A DNA stretch of 64,000 bases, from assembly GCF_021440515.1 (NCBI RefSeq), contig NZ_JAKCMV010000024.1, positions 1 through 64,000 on the forward strand, in the 5' to 3' direction. This DNA comes from Enterobacter asburiae (GTDB lineage Bacteria > Pseudomonadota > Gammaproteobacteria > Enterobacterales > Enterobacteriaceae). Both the position numbers and the translations under genes were made by a program. Position 1 is the first letter of the stretch. Every line of letters starts with the position of its first letter. This document shows, one piece after another, positions 1-8,150 of this stretch. The notes beneath the pieces were generated by a model. That model was not told where the DNA came from. It made no database searches and saw nothing but the letters and a program-made list of their open reading frames with translations.

Positions 1-2
1 TA

Positions 3-335
3 AGTTGGAGTCATTACCAAGATGATGAATACAAAACCACATGCCATATTTTCTCACACAGACAAGAGCTTTATGGCCCCTATGTTACAACCTGCTCGAT
101 GGAAACCAAATAATTTAGTCCTGGGTAGGAGTCTGTAAAAAGAAACTACGACACGGGTAAAATCGTTGTGATGCTGTCTAACCCGTTCCCGTAAGATTAT
201 CAGCTGGCCGCTGATTACGAGCTCGACGTAGAGAAAAAACCTGATCTCATTCCGACGATTAACCATAAAATGAAGGATTACCTCGTTTTCGGCGCATTTT
301 CTCATACCCTGCGTGGTCAGTTAGCTCCGCATTGA
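3..335 (+). pseudogene. Possible degraded coding remnant, unidentified
   Basis: One forward frame (codons starting at multiples of 3) reads as plausible protein from the window edge to a TGA at 333-335, but is broken by stops at 111 (TAA), 126 (TAG) and 192 (TAA). The last block, 195-335, encodes about 46 residues rich in D, E, K and Y and ending LRGQLAPH. I do not recognise the protein. It may be a decayed gene whose start lies left of the window, or the tail of a real gene ending at 111 followed by noncoding DNA. The opposite-strand frame over 54-305 looks like a shadow. Low confidence: the call rests only on residue composition across a short stretch. Confidence 0.25.
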
Positions 336-509
336 GCGCCGTTTCGACGGTAAGGTCTTCCCCCTCTAACCTGGGAGCACCTGACAGGCGTTACCAGCGT
401 TCAGCAATATCCCTGACTCTGAGGTAAAACCCTTAAAAGCTGGAGGTTCAAACGTTGGGATAAGTGGCTGGAGATCTTTCCAGGATCGCTAATCCCCGCC
501 TTCCCTCCC
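336..509. other. Non-coding stretch upstream of rut control sites
   Basis: No frame looks coding and no repeat or hairpin stands out. In E. coli K-12 the divergent regulator gene rutR sits next to rutA. No rutR-sized reading frame exists anywhere between 1 and 736 here. Confidence 0.5.
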
Positions 510-547
510 TGCACCGCCATTGCGCAACCCTGCCTGTTTTGCGTGCA
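510..547 (+). promoter_or_regulatory. Two NtrC-like enhancer sites of the rut promoter
   Basis: Positions 510-526 read TGCACCGCCATTGCGCA, close to the NtrC consensus TGCACC-N5-GGTGCA. A second, weaker copy at 531-547 (TGC...CGTGCA) starts exactly 21 bp later, about two helical turns, as expected for a dimer-pair enhancer. They lie about 110-150 bp upstream of the sigma-54 element. E. coli rut is known to be NtrC-activated. The site assignment is by eye. Confidence 0.65.
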
Positions 548-553
548 ATATTT

Positions 554-569
554 TTGACCATTCAGTCCA
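554..569. promoter_or_regulatory. RutR-like operator
   Basis: TTGACCATTCAGTCCA matches the left half of the RutR palindrome TTGACCA-N2-TGGTCAA perfectly and the right half partly (GTC and the final A). It sits between the NtrC-like sites and the sigma-54 promoter, where the uracil-responsive repressor RutR could act. The regulator gene itself is not in the window. Confidence 0.5.
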
Positions 570-633
570 CTTTATCAAGCCGCATTTCGCCAACCAATCG
601 TTAACGCCTTAATAACAAAGCCATTTTCAAAAC

Positions 634-648
634 TGGCACTCCCTTTGC
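634..648 (+). promoter_or_regulatory. Sigma-54 promoter of the rut operon
   Basis: TGGCAC-N5-TTGC is an exact match to the RpoN -24/-12 consensus, with GG at 635-636 and GC at 647-648. Transcription should begin near 659-661, giving a leader of about 75 nt before rutA. Together with the NtrC-like pair upstream it predicts nitrogen-limitation control. Confidence 0.85.
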
Positions 649-736
649 AAAACCTTTCTTACGAGGCTGAACAGGAAATGCAGGATGCAGCGCCGCGTCT
701 GACTTTCAACCTATTTGTGATGAAGAGAGGCTCGAG

Positions 737-1828
737 ATGAAAATTGGCGTATTTGTCCCCATCGGTAACAACGGCTGGCTTATTTCGACCACGGCACCGC
801 AGTACATGCCGACCTTTGAGCTGAACAAAGCCATCGTGCAGAAAGCGGAGCACTATCATTTCGACTTTGCGCTCTCGATGATCAAGCTGCGCGGCTTTGG
901 CGGCAAAACCGAATTCTGGGACCACAACCTTGAATCCTTCACCCTGATGGCGGGGCTGGCGGCCGTGACGTCACGCATCCAGATCTACGCCACCGCCGCC
1001 ACGCTCACCCTGCCCCCGGCTATCGTTGCGCGCATGGCCTCGACCATCGACTCCATCTCCGGCGGGCGTTTTGGGGTCAACCTGGTCACCGGCTGGCAAA
1101 AGCCGGAGTACGACCAGATGGGTATCTGGCCGGGGGATGACTATTTCTCGCGCCGCTACGACTACCTCACCGAATACGTGCAGGTGCTGCGCGACCTGTG
1201 GGGGACGGGCAAGAGCGATTTTAAAGGCGACTTCTTTACCATGAACGACTGTCGCGTCAGCCCTCAGCCGTCGGTGCCGATGAAGGTGATCTGCGCCGGC
1301 CAGAGCGATGCCGGGATGGCGTTCTCGGCGAAATACGCCGACTTCAACTTCTGCTTCGGAAAAGGCGTTAACACCCCCGCCGCCTTTGCCCCCACCGCCG
1401 CGCGCATGAAAGAGGCCGCCGACAAAACCGGGCGCGACGTGGGCTCCTACGTGCTCTTTATGGTCATCGCTGACGAAACCGACGAGGCCGCGCGCGCCAA
1501 ATGGGAGCTTTATAAAGCCGGAGCCGACGAAGAGGCGCTGAGCTGGCTTACCGAACAGAGCCAGAAAGATACCCGCTCCGGGTCAGATACCAACGTGCGC
1601 CAGATGGCGGACCCGACCTCCGCAGTCAACATCAACATGGGTACGCTGGTCGGCTCATACGCCAATGTCGCCAGAATGCTGGATGACGTCGCCGCCGTGC
1701 CGGGCGCGGAAGGCGTACTGCTGACCTTTGACGATTTCCTGACAGGCGTGGAAACCTTCGGCGAACGTATTCAGCCGCTGATGCAGTGCCGCGCCCACAT
1801 CCCAGCCGTAACGAAGGAGGTTGCGTAA
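737..1828 (+). CDS. rutA: Pyrimidine monooxygenase RutA
   Basis: Flavin-dependent class C (luciferase-fold) monooxygenase that opens the uracil ring between N3 and C4 using O2 and FMNH2 supplied by RutF, giving ureidoacrylate or its peracid. At 363 residues it matches E. coli RutA and begins [14 protein letters not shown], typical of the family. The core blocks [13 protein letters not shown] and the [10 protein letters not shown] region follow the bacterial luciferase-like fold. The start is supported by GAGAGG six bases upstream. It is the first gene of a tightly packed seven-gene operon; its TAA shares one base with the rutB ATG. Cytoplasmic. Confidence 0.97.
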   Translation: MKIGVFVPIGNNGWLISTTAPQYMPTFELNKAIVQKAEHYHFDFALSMIKLRGFGGKTEFWDHNLESFTLMAGLAAVTSRIQIYATAATLTLPPAIVARMASTIDSISGGRFGVNLVTGWQKPEYDQMGIWPGDDYFSRRYDYLTEYVQVLRDLWGTGKSDFKGDFFTMNDCRVSPQPSVPMKVICAGQSDAGMAFSAKYADFNFCFGKGVNTPAAFAPTAARMKEAADKTGRDVGSYVLFMVIADETDEAARAKWELYKAGADEEALSWLTEQSQKDTRSGSDTNVRQMADPTSAVNINMGTLVGSYANVARMLDDVAAVPGAEGVLLTFDDFLTGVETFGERIQPLMQCRAHIPAVTKEVA

Positions 1829-2517
1829 TGACCACGCTCAACGCACGCCCGGAAGCCATTACCTTTGCGCCAGAGCATAGCGCGCTGATCGTGGTGGATA
1901 TGCAAAACGCCTACGCCAGCCAGGGCGGTTATCTGGATTTGGCGGGATTTGATGTCTCCGCCACCCGGCCCGTCATCGAAAATATCAAAATCGCCGTGGC
2001 CGCCGCGCGCGCCGCTGGCATGGTGATTATCTGGTTCCAGAACGGCTGGGATGAGCAGTACGTGGAAGCGGGTGGCCCCGGCTCGCCCAACTTTCATAAA
2101 TCTAACGCCCTGAAAACCATGCGTCAGCGGCCCGAGCTACAGGGCAAGCTGCTGGCAAAAGGCGGCTGGGATTACCAGCTGGTTGACGAACTGGTGCCGC
2201 AGGCGGGCGATATCGTGCTGCCCAAACCGCGCTACAGCGGCTTTTTCAACACTCCGCTCGACAGCCTGCTGCGCAGCCGGGGCATCCGCCATCTGGTCTT
2301 TACCGGGATTGCGACCAACGTCTGCGTCGAATCAACCCTGCGCGACGGCTTTTTCCTGGAATACTTTGGCGTGGTGCTGGCGGACGCCACCCATCAGGCG
2401 GGGCCGGAATTTGCCCAGAAAGCCGCCCTGTTCAATATCGAAACCTTTTTTGGCTGGGTCAGCAGCGTTGACGCGTTTTGCGATGCTCTGAATCCCCCGT
2501 TAGCCCGCAGCGCCTGA
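1828..2517 (+). CDS. rutB: Ureidoacrylate amidohydrolase RutB
   Basis: Isochorismatase-like cysteine hydrolase that hydrolyses (Z)-3-ureidoacrylate, releasing carbamate (then CO2 and ammonia) and 3-aminoacrylate. With the start at 1828 it has 229 residues. The family triad is visible as D24 (VVDMQN), K133 (VLPKPRYS) and C166 (ATNVCVEST). I chose ATG 1828, which overlaps the rutA stop by one base and has AAGGAGG at 1814-1820. A longer frame opening at 1786 would lie inside rutA and lacks family support. It releases the first ammonia of the pathway. Confidence 0.96.
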   Translation: MTTLNARPEAITFAPEHSALIVVDMQNAYASQGGYLDLAGFDVSATRPVIENIKIAVAAARAAGMVIIWFQNGWDEQYVEAGGPGSPNFHKSNALKTMRQRPELQGKLLAKGGWDYQLVDELVPQAGDIVLPKPRYSGFFNTPLDSLLRSRGIRHLVFTGIATNVCVESTLRDGFFLEYFGVVLADATHQAGPEFAQKAALFNIETFFGWVSSVDAFCDALNPPLARSA

Positions 2518-2527
2518 GGAGAAAACC

Positions 2528-2914
2528 ATGCCGAAATCCGTGATTATTCCACCCGGCACCAGCACGCCGATTGCTCCGTTCGTGCCCGGCACGCTTGCCG
2601 ATGGCGTGGTGTATGTCTCCGGTACCCTGCCCTTCGATGAGCATAACAACGTGGTCTACCCCGACGACCCAAAGGCGCAAACCCGTCACGTTCTGGAAAC
2701 TATCAGACGCGTTATCGAAACGGCGGGTGGCACGATGGAGGATGTGACCTTCAACAGCATCTTTATCACCGACTGGAAAAACTACGCCGCGATTAACGAA
2801 ATCTACGCCGAGTTCTTCCCGGGGGATAAACCGGCGCGTTTTTGCATCCAGTGCGGGCTGGTAAAGCCCGAGGCGCTGGTTGAAATCGCCACCGTCGCAC
2901 ACATTGCAAAGTGA
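2528..2914 (+). CDS. rutC: 3-aminoacrylate deaminase RutC (Rid family)
   Basis: Member of the RidA/YjgF/UK114 family, 128 residues, the usual trimeric single-domain size. It speeds hydrolysis of 3-aminoacrylate to malonic semialdehyde and ammonia. The signature near the C terminus ([19 protein letters not shown]) carries the Arg and Cys region lining the inter-subunit pocket. A GAGGAG site lies just upstream at about 2516-2521. Ten bases separate it from rutB. Confidence 0.95.
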   Translation: MPKSVIIPPGTSTPIAPFVPGTLADGVVYVSGTLPFDEHNNVVYPDDPKAQTRHVLETIRRVIETAGGTMEDVTFNSIFITDWKNYAAINEIYAEFFPGDKPARFCIQCGLVKPEALVEIATVAHIAK

Positions 2915-2921
2915 GGTTGCC

Positions 2922-3722
2922 GTGAAACTCTCTGTCTTACCGCCGCCGTTTGCGGGCGCGCCCGCTGTGGTGCTTATCGCCGGGCTGGGCGGAAACGGCG
3001 GCTACTGGCTGCCTCAGCTGGCCGTGCTGGAACAGGAGTACCAGGTGGTGTGCTACGACCAGCGGGGAACGGGCAATAACCCGGATACGCTGCCGGACGA
3101 CTACAGCCTGGCGCAGATGGCGGTCGAGCTGTCGCAGGCGCTGACGGGCGCGGGCATTGCGCGGTATGCCGTCGTCGGCCACGCGCTGGGCGCGCTTGTC
3201 GGGCTCCAGCTGGCGCTGGATAACCCCGACGCCGTCACCGCGCTGGTGTGCGTTAACGGCTGGCTGACGCTGCATCCCCATACCCGCCGCTGTTTTCAGG
3301 TTCGCGAACGCCTGCTTCACGCGGGCGGCGCACAGGCCTGGGTTGAGGCCCAGCCGCTGTTTCTCTATCCGGCGGACTGGATGGCGGCGCGCGCCCCGCG
3401 TCTGGAGGCCGAAGAGGCGCTGGCCCTGGCGCATTTTCAGGGGAAAGCTAATCTGCTGCGCCGGTTAGCGGCGCTGAAACAGGCCGACTTTCGCCGCCAC
3501 GCCGTCCGTATCCGCTGCCCGGTGCAGATCGTCTGCTCGGCTGACGATCTGCTGGTGCCCGCCGTCTGTTCGTCTGAGCTACAGACGGCACTCCCCGGCA
3601 GCCATAAGGTGGTCATGCGCCAGGGCGGGCACGCCTGTAACGTCACGGATCCCGATACCTTTAACACCCTGCTGCTGAACGGGCTGGCCAGCCTGCTACA
3701 CAGCCCCGAAGCCGCCCTATAA
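2922..3722 (+). CDS. rutD: Alpha/beta-hydrolase RutD
   Basis: Alpha/beta-hydrolase-fold protein of 266 residues from the GTG at 2922, the E. coli length. GTG is preferred because the in-frame ATG at 2880 lies inside rutC. It is assigned to the aminoacrylate/carbamate step of uracil catabolism, but its exact reaction has been debated. The nucleophile elbow reads GHALG at residues 86-90, so the usual Ser is Ala88, while a GGHACN block keeps the C-terminal His. My recollection is that E. coli RutD has the same substitution, so this is a subfamily trait, not damage. Confidence 0.94.
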   Translation: MKLSVLPPPFAGAPAVVLIAGLGGNGGYWLPQLAVLEQEYQVVCYDQRGTGNNPDTLPDDYSLAQMAVELSQALTGAGIARYAVVGHALGALVGLQLALDNPDAVTALVCVNGWLTLHPHTRRCFQVRERLLHAGGAQAWVEAQPLFLYPADWMAARAPRLEAEEALALAHFQGKANLLRRLAALKQADFRRHAVRIRCPVQIVCSADDLLVPAVCSSELQTALPGSHKVVMRQGGHACNVTDPDTFNTLLLNGLASLLHSPEAAL

Positions 3723-3731
3723 GGAGCCACC

Positions 3732-4322
3732 ATGAGCGAAGCCATTACCCCCAGCGCCCTGACGACGCTGTTCACCGGGGCGCGTACCCACAACGGCTGG
3801 CGCGATATTCCGGTCAGTGACGAAACGCTGCGTGAAATCTACGACCTGATGAAGTGGGCGCCCACCTCCGCCAACTGCTCCCCCGCGCGTATCGTGTTTG
3901 TACGCAGCGCTGAGGGAAAAGAGAAGCTTCGTCCGGCGCTTTCCGGCGGCAATCTCGACAAAACGCTCGCCGCCCCGGTGACGGCGATCGTTGCCTGGGA
4001 CAGCGAATTTTACGAGCGTCTGCCGGAACTGTTCCCCCACGGGGATGCGCGGAGCTGGTTTACCTCAAGCCCGGCGCTCGCGGAGGAAACGGCCTTTCGC
4101 AACAGCTCCATGCAGGCGGCCTATCTCATTTTTGCCTGCCGCGCGCTGGGGCTGGATACCGGCCCGATGTCCGGCTTCGATCGGCAAAAAGTCGATGACG
4201 CCTTTTTTACCGGCACGCCGCTGAAAAGTAATGTGCTGATTAATATCGGCTATGGCGACGTCAGCAAACTCTACGGACGCCTGCCGCGTCTGTCCTTTGA
4301 AGATGCCTGCGGGCTGGCATAA
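3732..4322 (+). CDS. rutE: Malonic semialdehyde reductase RutE
   Basis: Nitroreductase-fold oxidoreductase, 196 residues, the E. coli length. It reduces toxic malonic semialdehyde to 3-hydroxypropionate. The N terminus carries the fold's signature ([19 protein letters not shown]), and a later [11 protein letters not shown] block is typical of the HadB/RutE subgroup. AAGGAG lies a few bases upstream of the ATG, and nine bases separate it from rutD. Cytoplasmic. Confidence 0.95.
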   Translation: MSEAITPSALTTLFTGARTHNGWRDIPVSDETLREIYDLMKWAPTSANCSPARIVFVRSAEGKEKLRPALSGGNLDKTLAAPVTAIVAWDSEFYERLPELFPHGDARSWFTSSPALAEETAFRNSSMQAAYLIFACRALGLDTGPMSGFDRQKVDDAFFTGTPLKSNVLINIGYGDVSKLYGRLPRLSFEDACGLA

Positions 4323-4331
4323 GGAGCGAAA

Positions 4332-4826
4332 ATGAACGCACCCGATCAACAAACCTTTCGCGATGCGATGGCCTGCGTGGGCGCAGCGGTCAACATTATT
4401 ACCACCGACGGGCCGGCCGGGCGGGCAGGCTTTACCGCCAGCGCCGTGTGCAGCGTGACCGACTCCCCGCCGACCCTGCTGGTGTGCCTCAACCGCGGCG
4501 CCTCCGTCTGGCCGACGTTTAGCGAAAACCGCACCCTGTGCGTCAACACGCTGAGCGCGGGGCAAGAGCCGCTCTCAAACCTGTTCGGCGGCAAAACGCC
4601 GATGGCCGACCGCTTTGCCGCCGCCGCCTGGCAAACGGGCGAAACCGGCTGCCCGCGTCTGGAAGAGGCGCTGGCCTCGTTTGACTGCCGCATCAGCCAG
4701 GTGGTGAGCGTGGGCACCCACGACATCCTGTTTTGCGACATCGTTTCTATCGTTCGCCACCCCGCGCCGCAGGGTCTGGTGTGGTTTGACCGCGGCTATC
4801 ACGCGCTTATGCGACCCGCCTGTTAA
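4332..4826 (+). CDS. rutF: FMN reductase RutF
   Basis: Short-chain flavin reductase of the HpaC/NtaB type, 164 residues. It reduces FMN with NADH to feed FMNH2 to the RutA monooxygenase. The family pattern is visible in the N-terminal [21 protein letters not shown], the [15 protein letters not shown] block and a C-terminal [10 protein letters not shown]. It is preceded by AAGGAG and lies nine bases after rutE. Confidence 0.95.
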   Translation: MNAPDQQTFRDAMACVGAAVNIITTDGPAGRAGFTASAVCSVTDSPPTLLVCLNRGASVWPTFSENRTLCVNTLSAGQEPLSNLFGGKTPMADRFAAAAWQTGETGCPRLEEALASFDCRISQVVSVGTHDILFCDIVSIVRHPAPQGLVWFDRGYHALMRPAC

Positions 4827-4846
4827 CCTCCTTAAGGAGATCGCTC

Positions 4847-6175
4847 ATGGCTTTGTTCGGATTTCCCCACTGGCAGTTGAAATCGACCTCTACAGCAGGC
4901 GGCGTGGTCGCGCCGGATGAAAGGCTCCCGGTAGCGCAAACCCTGGTGATGGGCGTGCAGCACGCGGTCGCGATGTTTGGCGCGACGGTGCTGATGCCCA
5001 TGCTGATGGGGCTTGATCCCAACCTGTCCATTTTGATGTCGGGTATCGGTACGCTGCTGTTCTTTTTCGTCACCGGCGGACGCGTGCCCAGCTATCTTGG
5101 CTCCAGCGCGGCGTTTGTTGGCGTGGTGATCGCCGCAACCGGGTTTACCGGCCAGGGGATCAACCCGAACCTGAGCGTGGCGCTCGGCGGGATCATCGCC
5201 TGCGGGCTGGTCTATACCCTGGTAGGCGTGGTGGTGATGAAAGTCGGGACCCGCTGGATAGAGCGGCTGATGCCGCCCGTCGTGACGGGCGCGGTGGTGA
5301 TGGCGATCGGCCTGAACCTTGCGCCCATTGCGGTGCGCAGCGTATCCGGCTCGCCGTTTGAAAGCTGGATGGCGGTGGTGACCGTGCTCTGCATCGGCCT
5401 GGTGGCGGTCTTCACGCGAGGGATGATCCAGCGCCTGCTGATCCTGGTCGGGCTTATCCTGGCCTGTCTGATCTATGCGCTGCTGGCGAACGTGATGGGG
5501 CTGGGAAAACCGGTTGATTTCTCACTCGTGCAAAGCGCCGCCTGGTTCGGGCTTCCGCAGCTCACCTCGCCCACCTTCAACGGCCAGGCGATGATGCTGA
5601 TCGCGCCCGTTGCCGTAATTCTGGTCGCGGAAAACCTCGGCCACCTGAAAGCGGTAGCGGGCATGACCGGGCGCAATATGGACCCGTATATGGGGCGGGC
5701 GTTCGTGGGTGACGGGCTGGCAACGATGCTCTCTGGCTCCGTCGGCGGGAGCGGCGTAACGACCTACGCTGAAAACATCGGCGTGATGGCGGTGACCAAA
5801 GTCTACTCCACGCTGGTCTTTGTGGCGGCGGCGCTGATGGCGGTTCTGCTCGGCTTCTCGCCGAAATTTGGCGCGCTGATCCACACCATTCCGGCCCCGG
5901 TTATCGGGGGTGCCTCGATCGTGGTGTTTGGCCTGATTGCCGTGGCGGGCGCGCGGATCTGGGTGCAGCACCATGTCGATCTCAGCCAGAACGGCAACCT
6001 GATTATGGTGGCGGTAACGCTGGTACTGGGAGCGGGAGATTTCGCCCTGACGCTGGGCGGGTTCACGGTTGGCGGGATCGGCACAGCGACCTTTGGCGCG
6101 ATTTTACTCAACGCCCTGCTGAGCCGCCGGGTAACGATGCAGCCGCAGGGCGATGCGATACGTCAGGATCCCTGA
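4847..6175 (+). CDS. rutG: Pyrimidine permease RutG (NCS2)
   Basis: Inner-membrane proton symporter of the nucleobase-cation-symporter-2 family (UraA-like), 442 residues, with about 14 hydrophobic segments. It imports uracil or other pyrimidines for the pathway encoded upstream. Family marks include QTLVMGVQHAVAMFGATVL near the N terminus, VAENLGHLKAV with the substrate-contacting Glu, and GGSGVTTYAENIGVM. It is the last rut gene. A strong AAGGAG site lies upstream. Its 3' end overlaps the convergent exporter gene by 13 bp. Confidence 0.96.
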   Translation: MALFGFPHWQLKSTSTAGGVVAPDERLPVAQTLVMGVQHAVAMFGATVLMPMLMGLDPNLSILMSGIGTLLFFFVTGGRVPSYLGSSAAFVGVVIAATGFTGQGINPNLSVALGGIIACGLVYTLVGVVVMKVGTRWIERLMPPVVTGAVVMAIGLNLAPIAVRSVSGSPFESWMAVVTVLCIGLVAVFTRGMIQRLLILVGLILACLIYALLANVMGLGKPVDFSLVQSAAWFGLPQLTSPTFNGQAMMLIAPVAVILVAENLGHLKAVAGMTGRNMDPYMGRAFVGDGLATMLSGSVGGSGVTTYAENIGVMAVTKVYSTLVFVAAALMAVLLGFSPKFGALIHTIPAPVIGGASIVVFGLIAVAGARIWVQHHVDLSQNGNLIMVAVTLVLGAGDFALTLGGFTVGGIGTATFGAILLNALLSRRVTMQPQGDAIRQDP

Positions 6176-7086
6176 TCGGTTACAGCGCTGTCATTTTCCG
6201 GCAGCGCTTTTTTCTTTCTTCTGAGCTTAAGCTCGCTCACCAGCACCCCGGCGACAATAAAGGCCGCGCCGACCAGCGCCAGCAGCGGCAGACGTTCCCC
6301 GGCCAGTCGCCCGAAAATACCAGCCCATACCGGCTCACCCGTGTAGATAACCGTGGCGCGGGTTGGCGACACGCTGCGCTGCGCCCAGTTCATGGTGACC
6401 TGAATAATGGCGCTAAAAATACCCAGCCCCAGCGCGACGACAATCAGCCCGGTTGACATGGGCGGCACGGACTCGCCCGCAGGCACCATTGCCGCGAAGG
6501 CCACCAGCGAGGCGGTGGCCAGCTGCACGACCGTTACGCGCTTAACGTCCACAGTGCCCGCCCAGGCGCTAATCAGGATAATTTCCGCCGCGATGGCGAT
6601 CGCGCCTACCAGGGTAATGATTTCACCCGGCCCGAGCGCCAGCAGGTTGTTTTCTGGCCCGGCGAGCAAGATCAGGCCGATAAAGGCCAGCACAATGCCG
6701 ATACAGGACATCAGCCCCGGCATTCTGCCCAGGCACAGCCATTGTAAAAGCGGCACCAGCGGGACATACATCGCGGTAATAAATGCAGACTTACTGCTGG
6801 AGATCGACTGTAGCCCCCAGGTTTGCAGGCTGTAGCCCATCGCAATTGCGACGCCAATCGCGACCCCGGCCTTCAGCTCTTTAAGCGTGAGTCCGCGCAG
6901 GGTTTTGAGGGAGATTAGCGCCACGGCAATGGCCGCCGTCGCAAAGCGCAGCCCGACAAAGAAGAACGGATCGCTGAGCGTCACCGCATACTGGACGGCA
7001 AGGAAGGTTCCGCCCCAGAACATGGTGATTAAAATCAGGATTGCTTCCTGAGGTTTAACGGAGAATTTGAAACAAGAGGAGGACAT
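6163..7086 (-). CDS. EamA/DMT-family transporter
   Basis: Ten-helix drug/metabolite exporter of 307 residues with two EamA repeats. The first begins MFWGGTFLAVQYA and the second follows about residue 155. A charged C-terminal tail (KLRRKKK) suits the cytoplasmic side. Substrate cannot be deduced. It is convergent with rutG; its last codons overlap the rutG stop and contain the likely rut terminator. The start at 7086 has no strong ribosome site, so the true start could be a few codons further in. Confidence 0.88.
   Translation of the reverse strand: MSSSCFKFSVKPQEAILILITMFWGGTFLAVQYAVTLSDPFFFVGLRFATAAIAVALISLKTLRGLTLKELKAGVAIGVAIAMGYSLQTWGLQSISSSKSAFITAMYVPLVPLLQWLCLGRMPGLMSCIGIVLAFIGLILLAGPENNLLALGPGEIITLVGAIAIAAEIILISAWAGTVDVKRVTVVQLATASLVAFAAMVPAGESVPPMSTGLIVVALGLGIFSAIIQVTMNWAQRSVSPTRATVIYTGEPVWAGIFGRLAGERLPLLALVGAAFIVAGVLVSELKLRRKKKALPENDSAVTDQGS
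6184..6214 (+). terminator. Rho-independent terminator of the rut operon
   Basis: AGCGCTG (6184-6190) pairs with CAGCGCT (6202-6208), followed by TTTTTTC. It lies about 10 bp after the rutG stop and inside the 3' coding end of the opposing exporter gene, so the same DNA must encode protein on one strand and stop transcription on the other. Confidence 0.7.
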
Positions 7087-7156
7087 CGGGCACCAGCAGC
7101 AAAGGTCAATCCCCTAGTGTGCGTTGCCTTTGATGACAGTTCAACGTTACGGACAT

Positions 7157-7182
7157 AAAAAAACCGCCGGGAGTCCCGGCGG
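7157..7182 (-). terminator. Terminator of the KGG-repeat gene
   Basis: CCGCCGGG (7164-7171) and CCCGGCGG (7175-7182) form an 8-bp stem with a 3-nt loop. The A-run at 7157-7163 gives a U-tract on the minus strand, 20 bp past the stop of the small stress gene. Confidence 0.85.
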
Positions 7183-7201
7183 CAGGGTTCAACCCGGCGT
7201 A

Positions 7202-7378
7202 TTACTTACTGTTACTGCTGCCGTGGCTGTTTTTGCCCCCTTTCTTGCCAGCTTCAGATGCACGCTGTGGGTCATTTTTGAAATTCCCCCCGCTGTGCTG
7301 GCCACCTTTACGGCCTGCTTCTGATGCTCTGTCACGATCTTCTGCGAAATTACCTGAACCACCACGATGGTTTGCCAT
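7202..7378 (-). CDS. ymdF: KGG-repeat stress-induced protein (YmdF/YciG type)
   Basis: A 58-residue hydrophilic protein starting MANHRGGSGNFAEDR. It has two copies of the con-10/KGG motif: DRASEAGRKGGQHSGGNF and QRASEAGKKGG. Such proteins are general-stress or stationary-phase induced in enterobacteria, with no firmly known biochemical role; YciG-type proteins are linked to motility. GGAGG lies seven bases before the ATG. Its place between rut and wrbA matches ymdF in E. coli K-12. Confidence 0.92.
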   Translation of the reverse strand: MANHRGGSGNFAEDRDRASEAGRKGGQHSGGNFKNDPQRASEAGKKGGKNSHGSSNSK

Positions 7379-8150
7379 CTCTAACCTCCAGAATATGAAA
7401 CATTAGTCATCATACTGCATTCAGTAAAAGAGGATTCTTTCACCTGGCGACGAAAGGTTAGTACCTTTATCTGCGTCGCGTGAAACTAAGCTTAGTAAAA
7501 TGCCGCTATCCGGCAAGCTAAAGGTAATATTCTGCAACATGATCTCAGCCTTTCGGATGAGAAAACGCGGCGGTAATTCATAAGCCTTTCTTATCTTTTT
7601 ATAAATTACAGGCCGGAAAGTTGTTTCATTTTGCTACATCCGATGCCCGACTGTAGCACGTGAATAATCCACACTTGATTTTGCTGCATTCGACTCACTC
7701 ATCAATGTTCCCTTTATGACTATACCCATCCGCTTTTCCCACTGCTCCTTTTGAATATGACATTCCGGTTGACCTGCTCGTAAAAAAACGCGGTTGAGTT
7801 TGTCAATGCTGAGGCTGTAACCGGCCTTCCCCTTTTTTATCACCGTAAATTAATGTCAACATTTAATAGTTTTAACCTATGTTTTCGAATGAAAATGATC
7901 GATACAACCAATCATTAATCGCACATTTAGTCAAATACTTTACTAATCTGTGATGCCCGTCACGATCAAAGTTTCGATTCCTTCGCTGAGTAAAATAAAT
8001 CCTTATTGAATGCAAAGTCACGTGCACTCTCTTAAGCCCTGAACAATGTCTTGCAATGAAAAGACTCAATACATAGAGCCAGCCTCATTAACAAGACATT
8101 TAACTTAGACATCATGTCTTATAAAGTTAACGATTAATCTGGATGGTAAT
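7379..8150. other. 772-bp AT-rich intergenic region
   Basis: No convincing gene. It is visibly more AT-rich than the flanking coding DNA. A perfect 12-bp palindrome ACTAAGCTTAGT lies at 7485-7496, and just upstream AAGGT/ACCTT form an inverted pair around 7455-7468. A 22-codon minus-strand frame at 7634-7702 starts MSESNAAKSS behind a GGGAAC sequence and may be nothing. The right end supplies the promoter and leader of the YadA-like gene. Confidence 0.5.

Noticed and set aside
54-305. 83-residue minus-strand frame at the left edge
   Set aside because: No ribosome site or family resemblance; it runs opposite to a better-looking, though broken, forward frame. Treated as a shadow.
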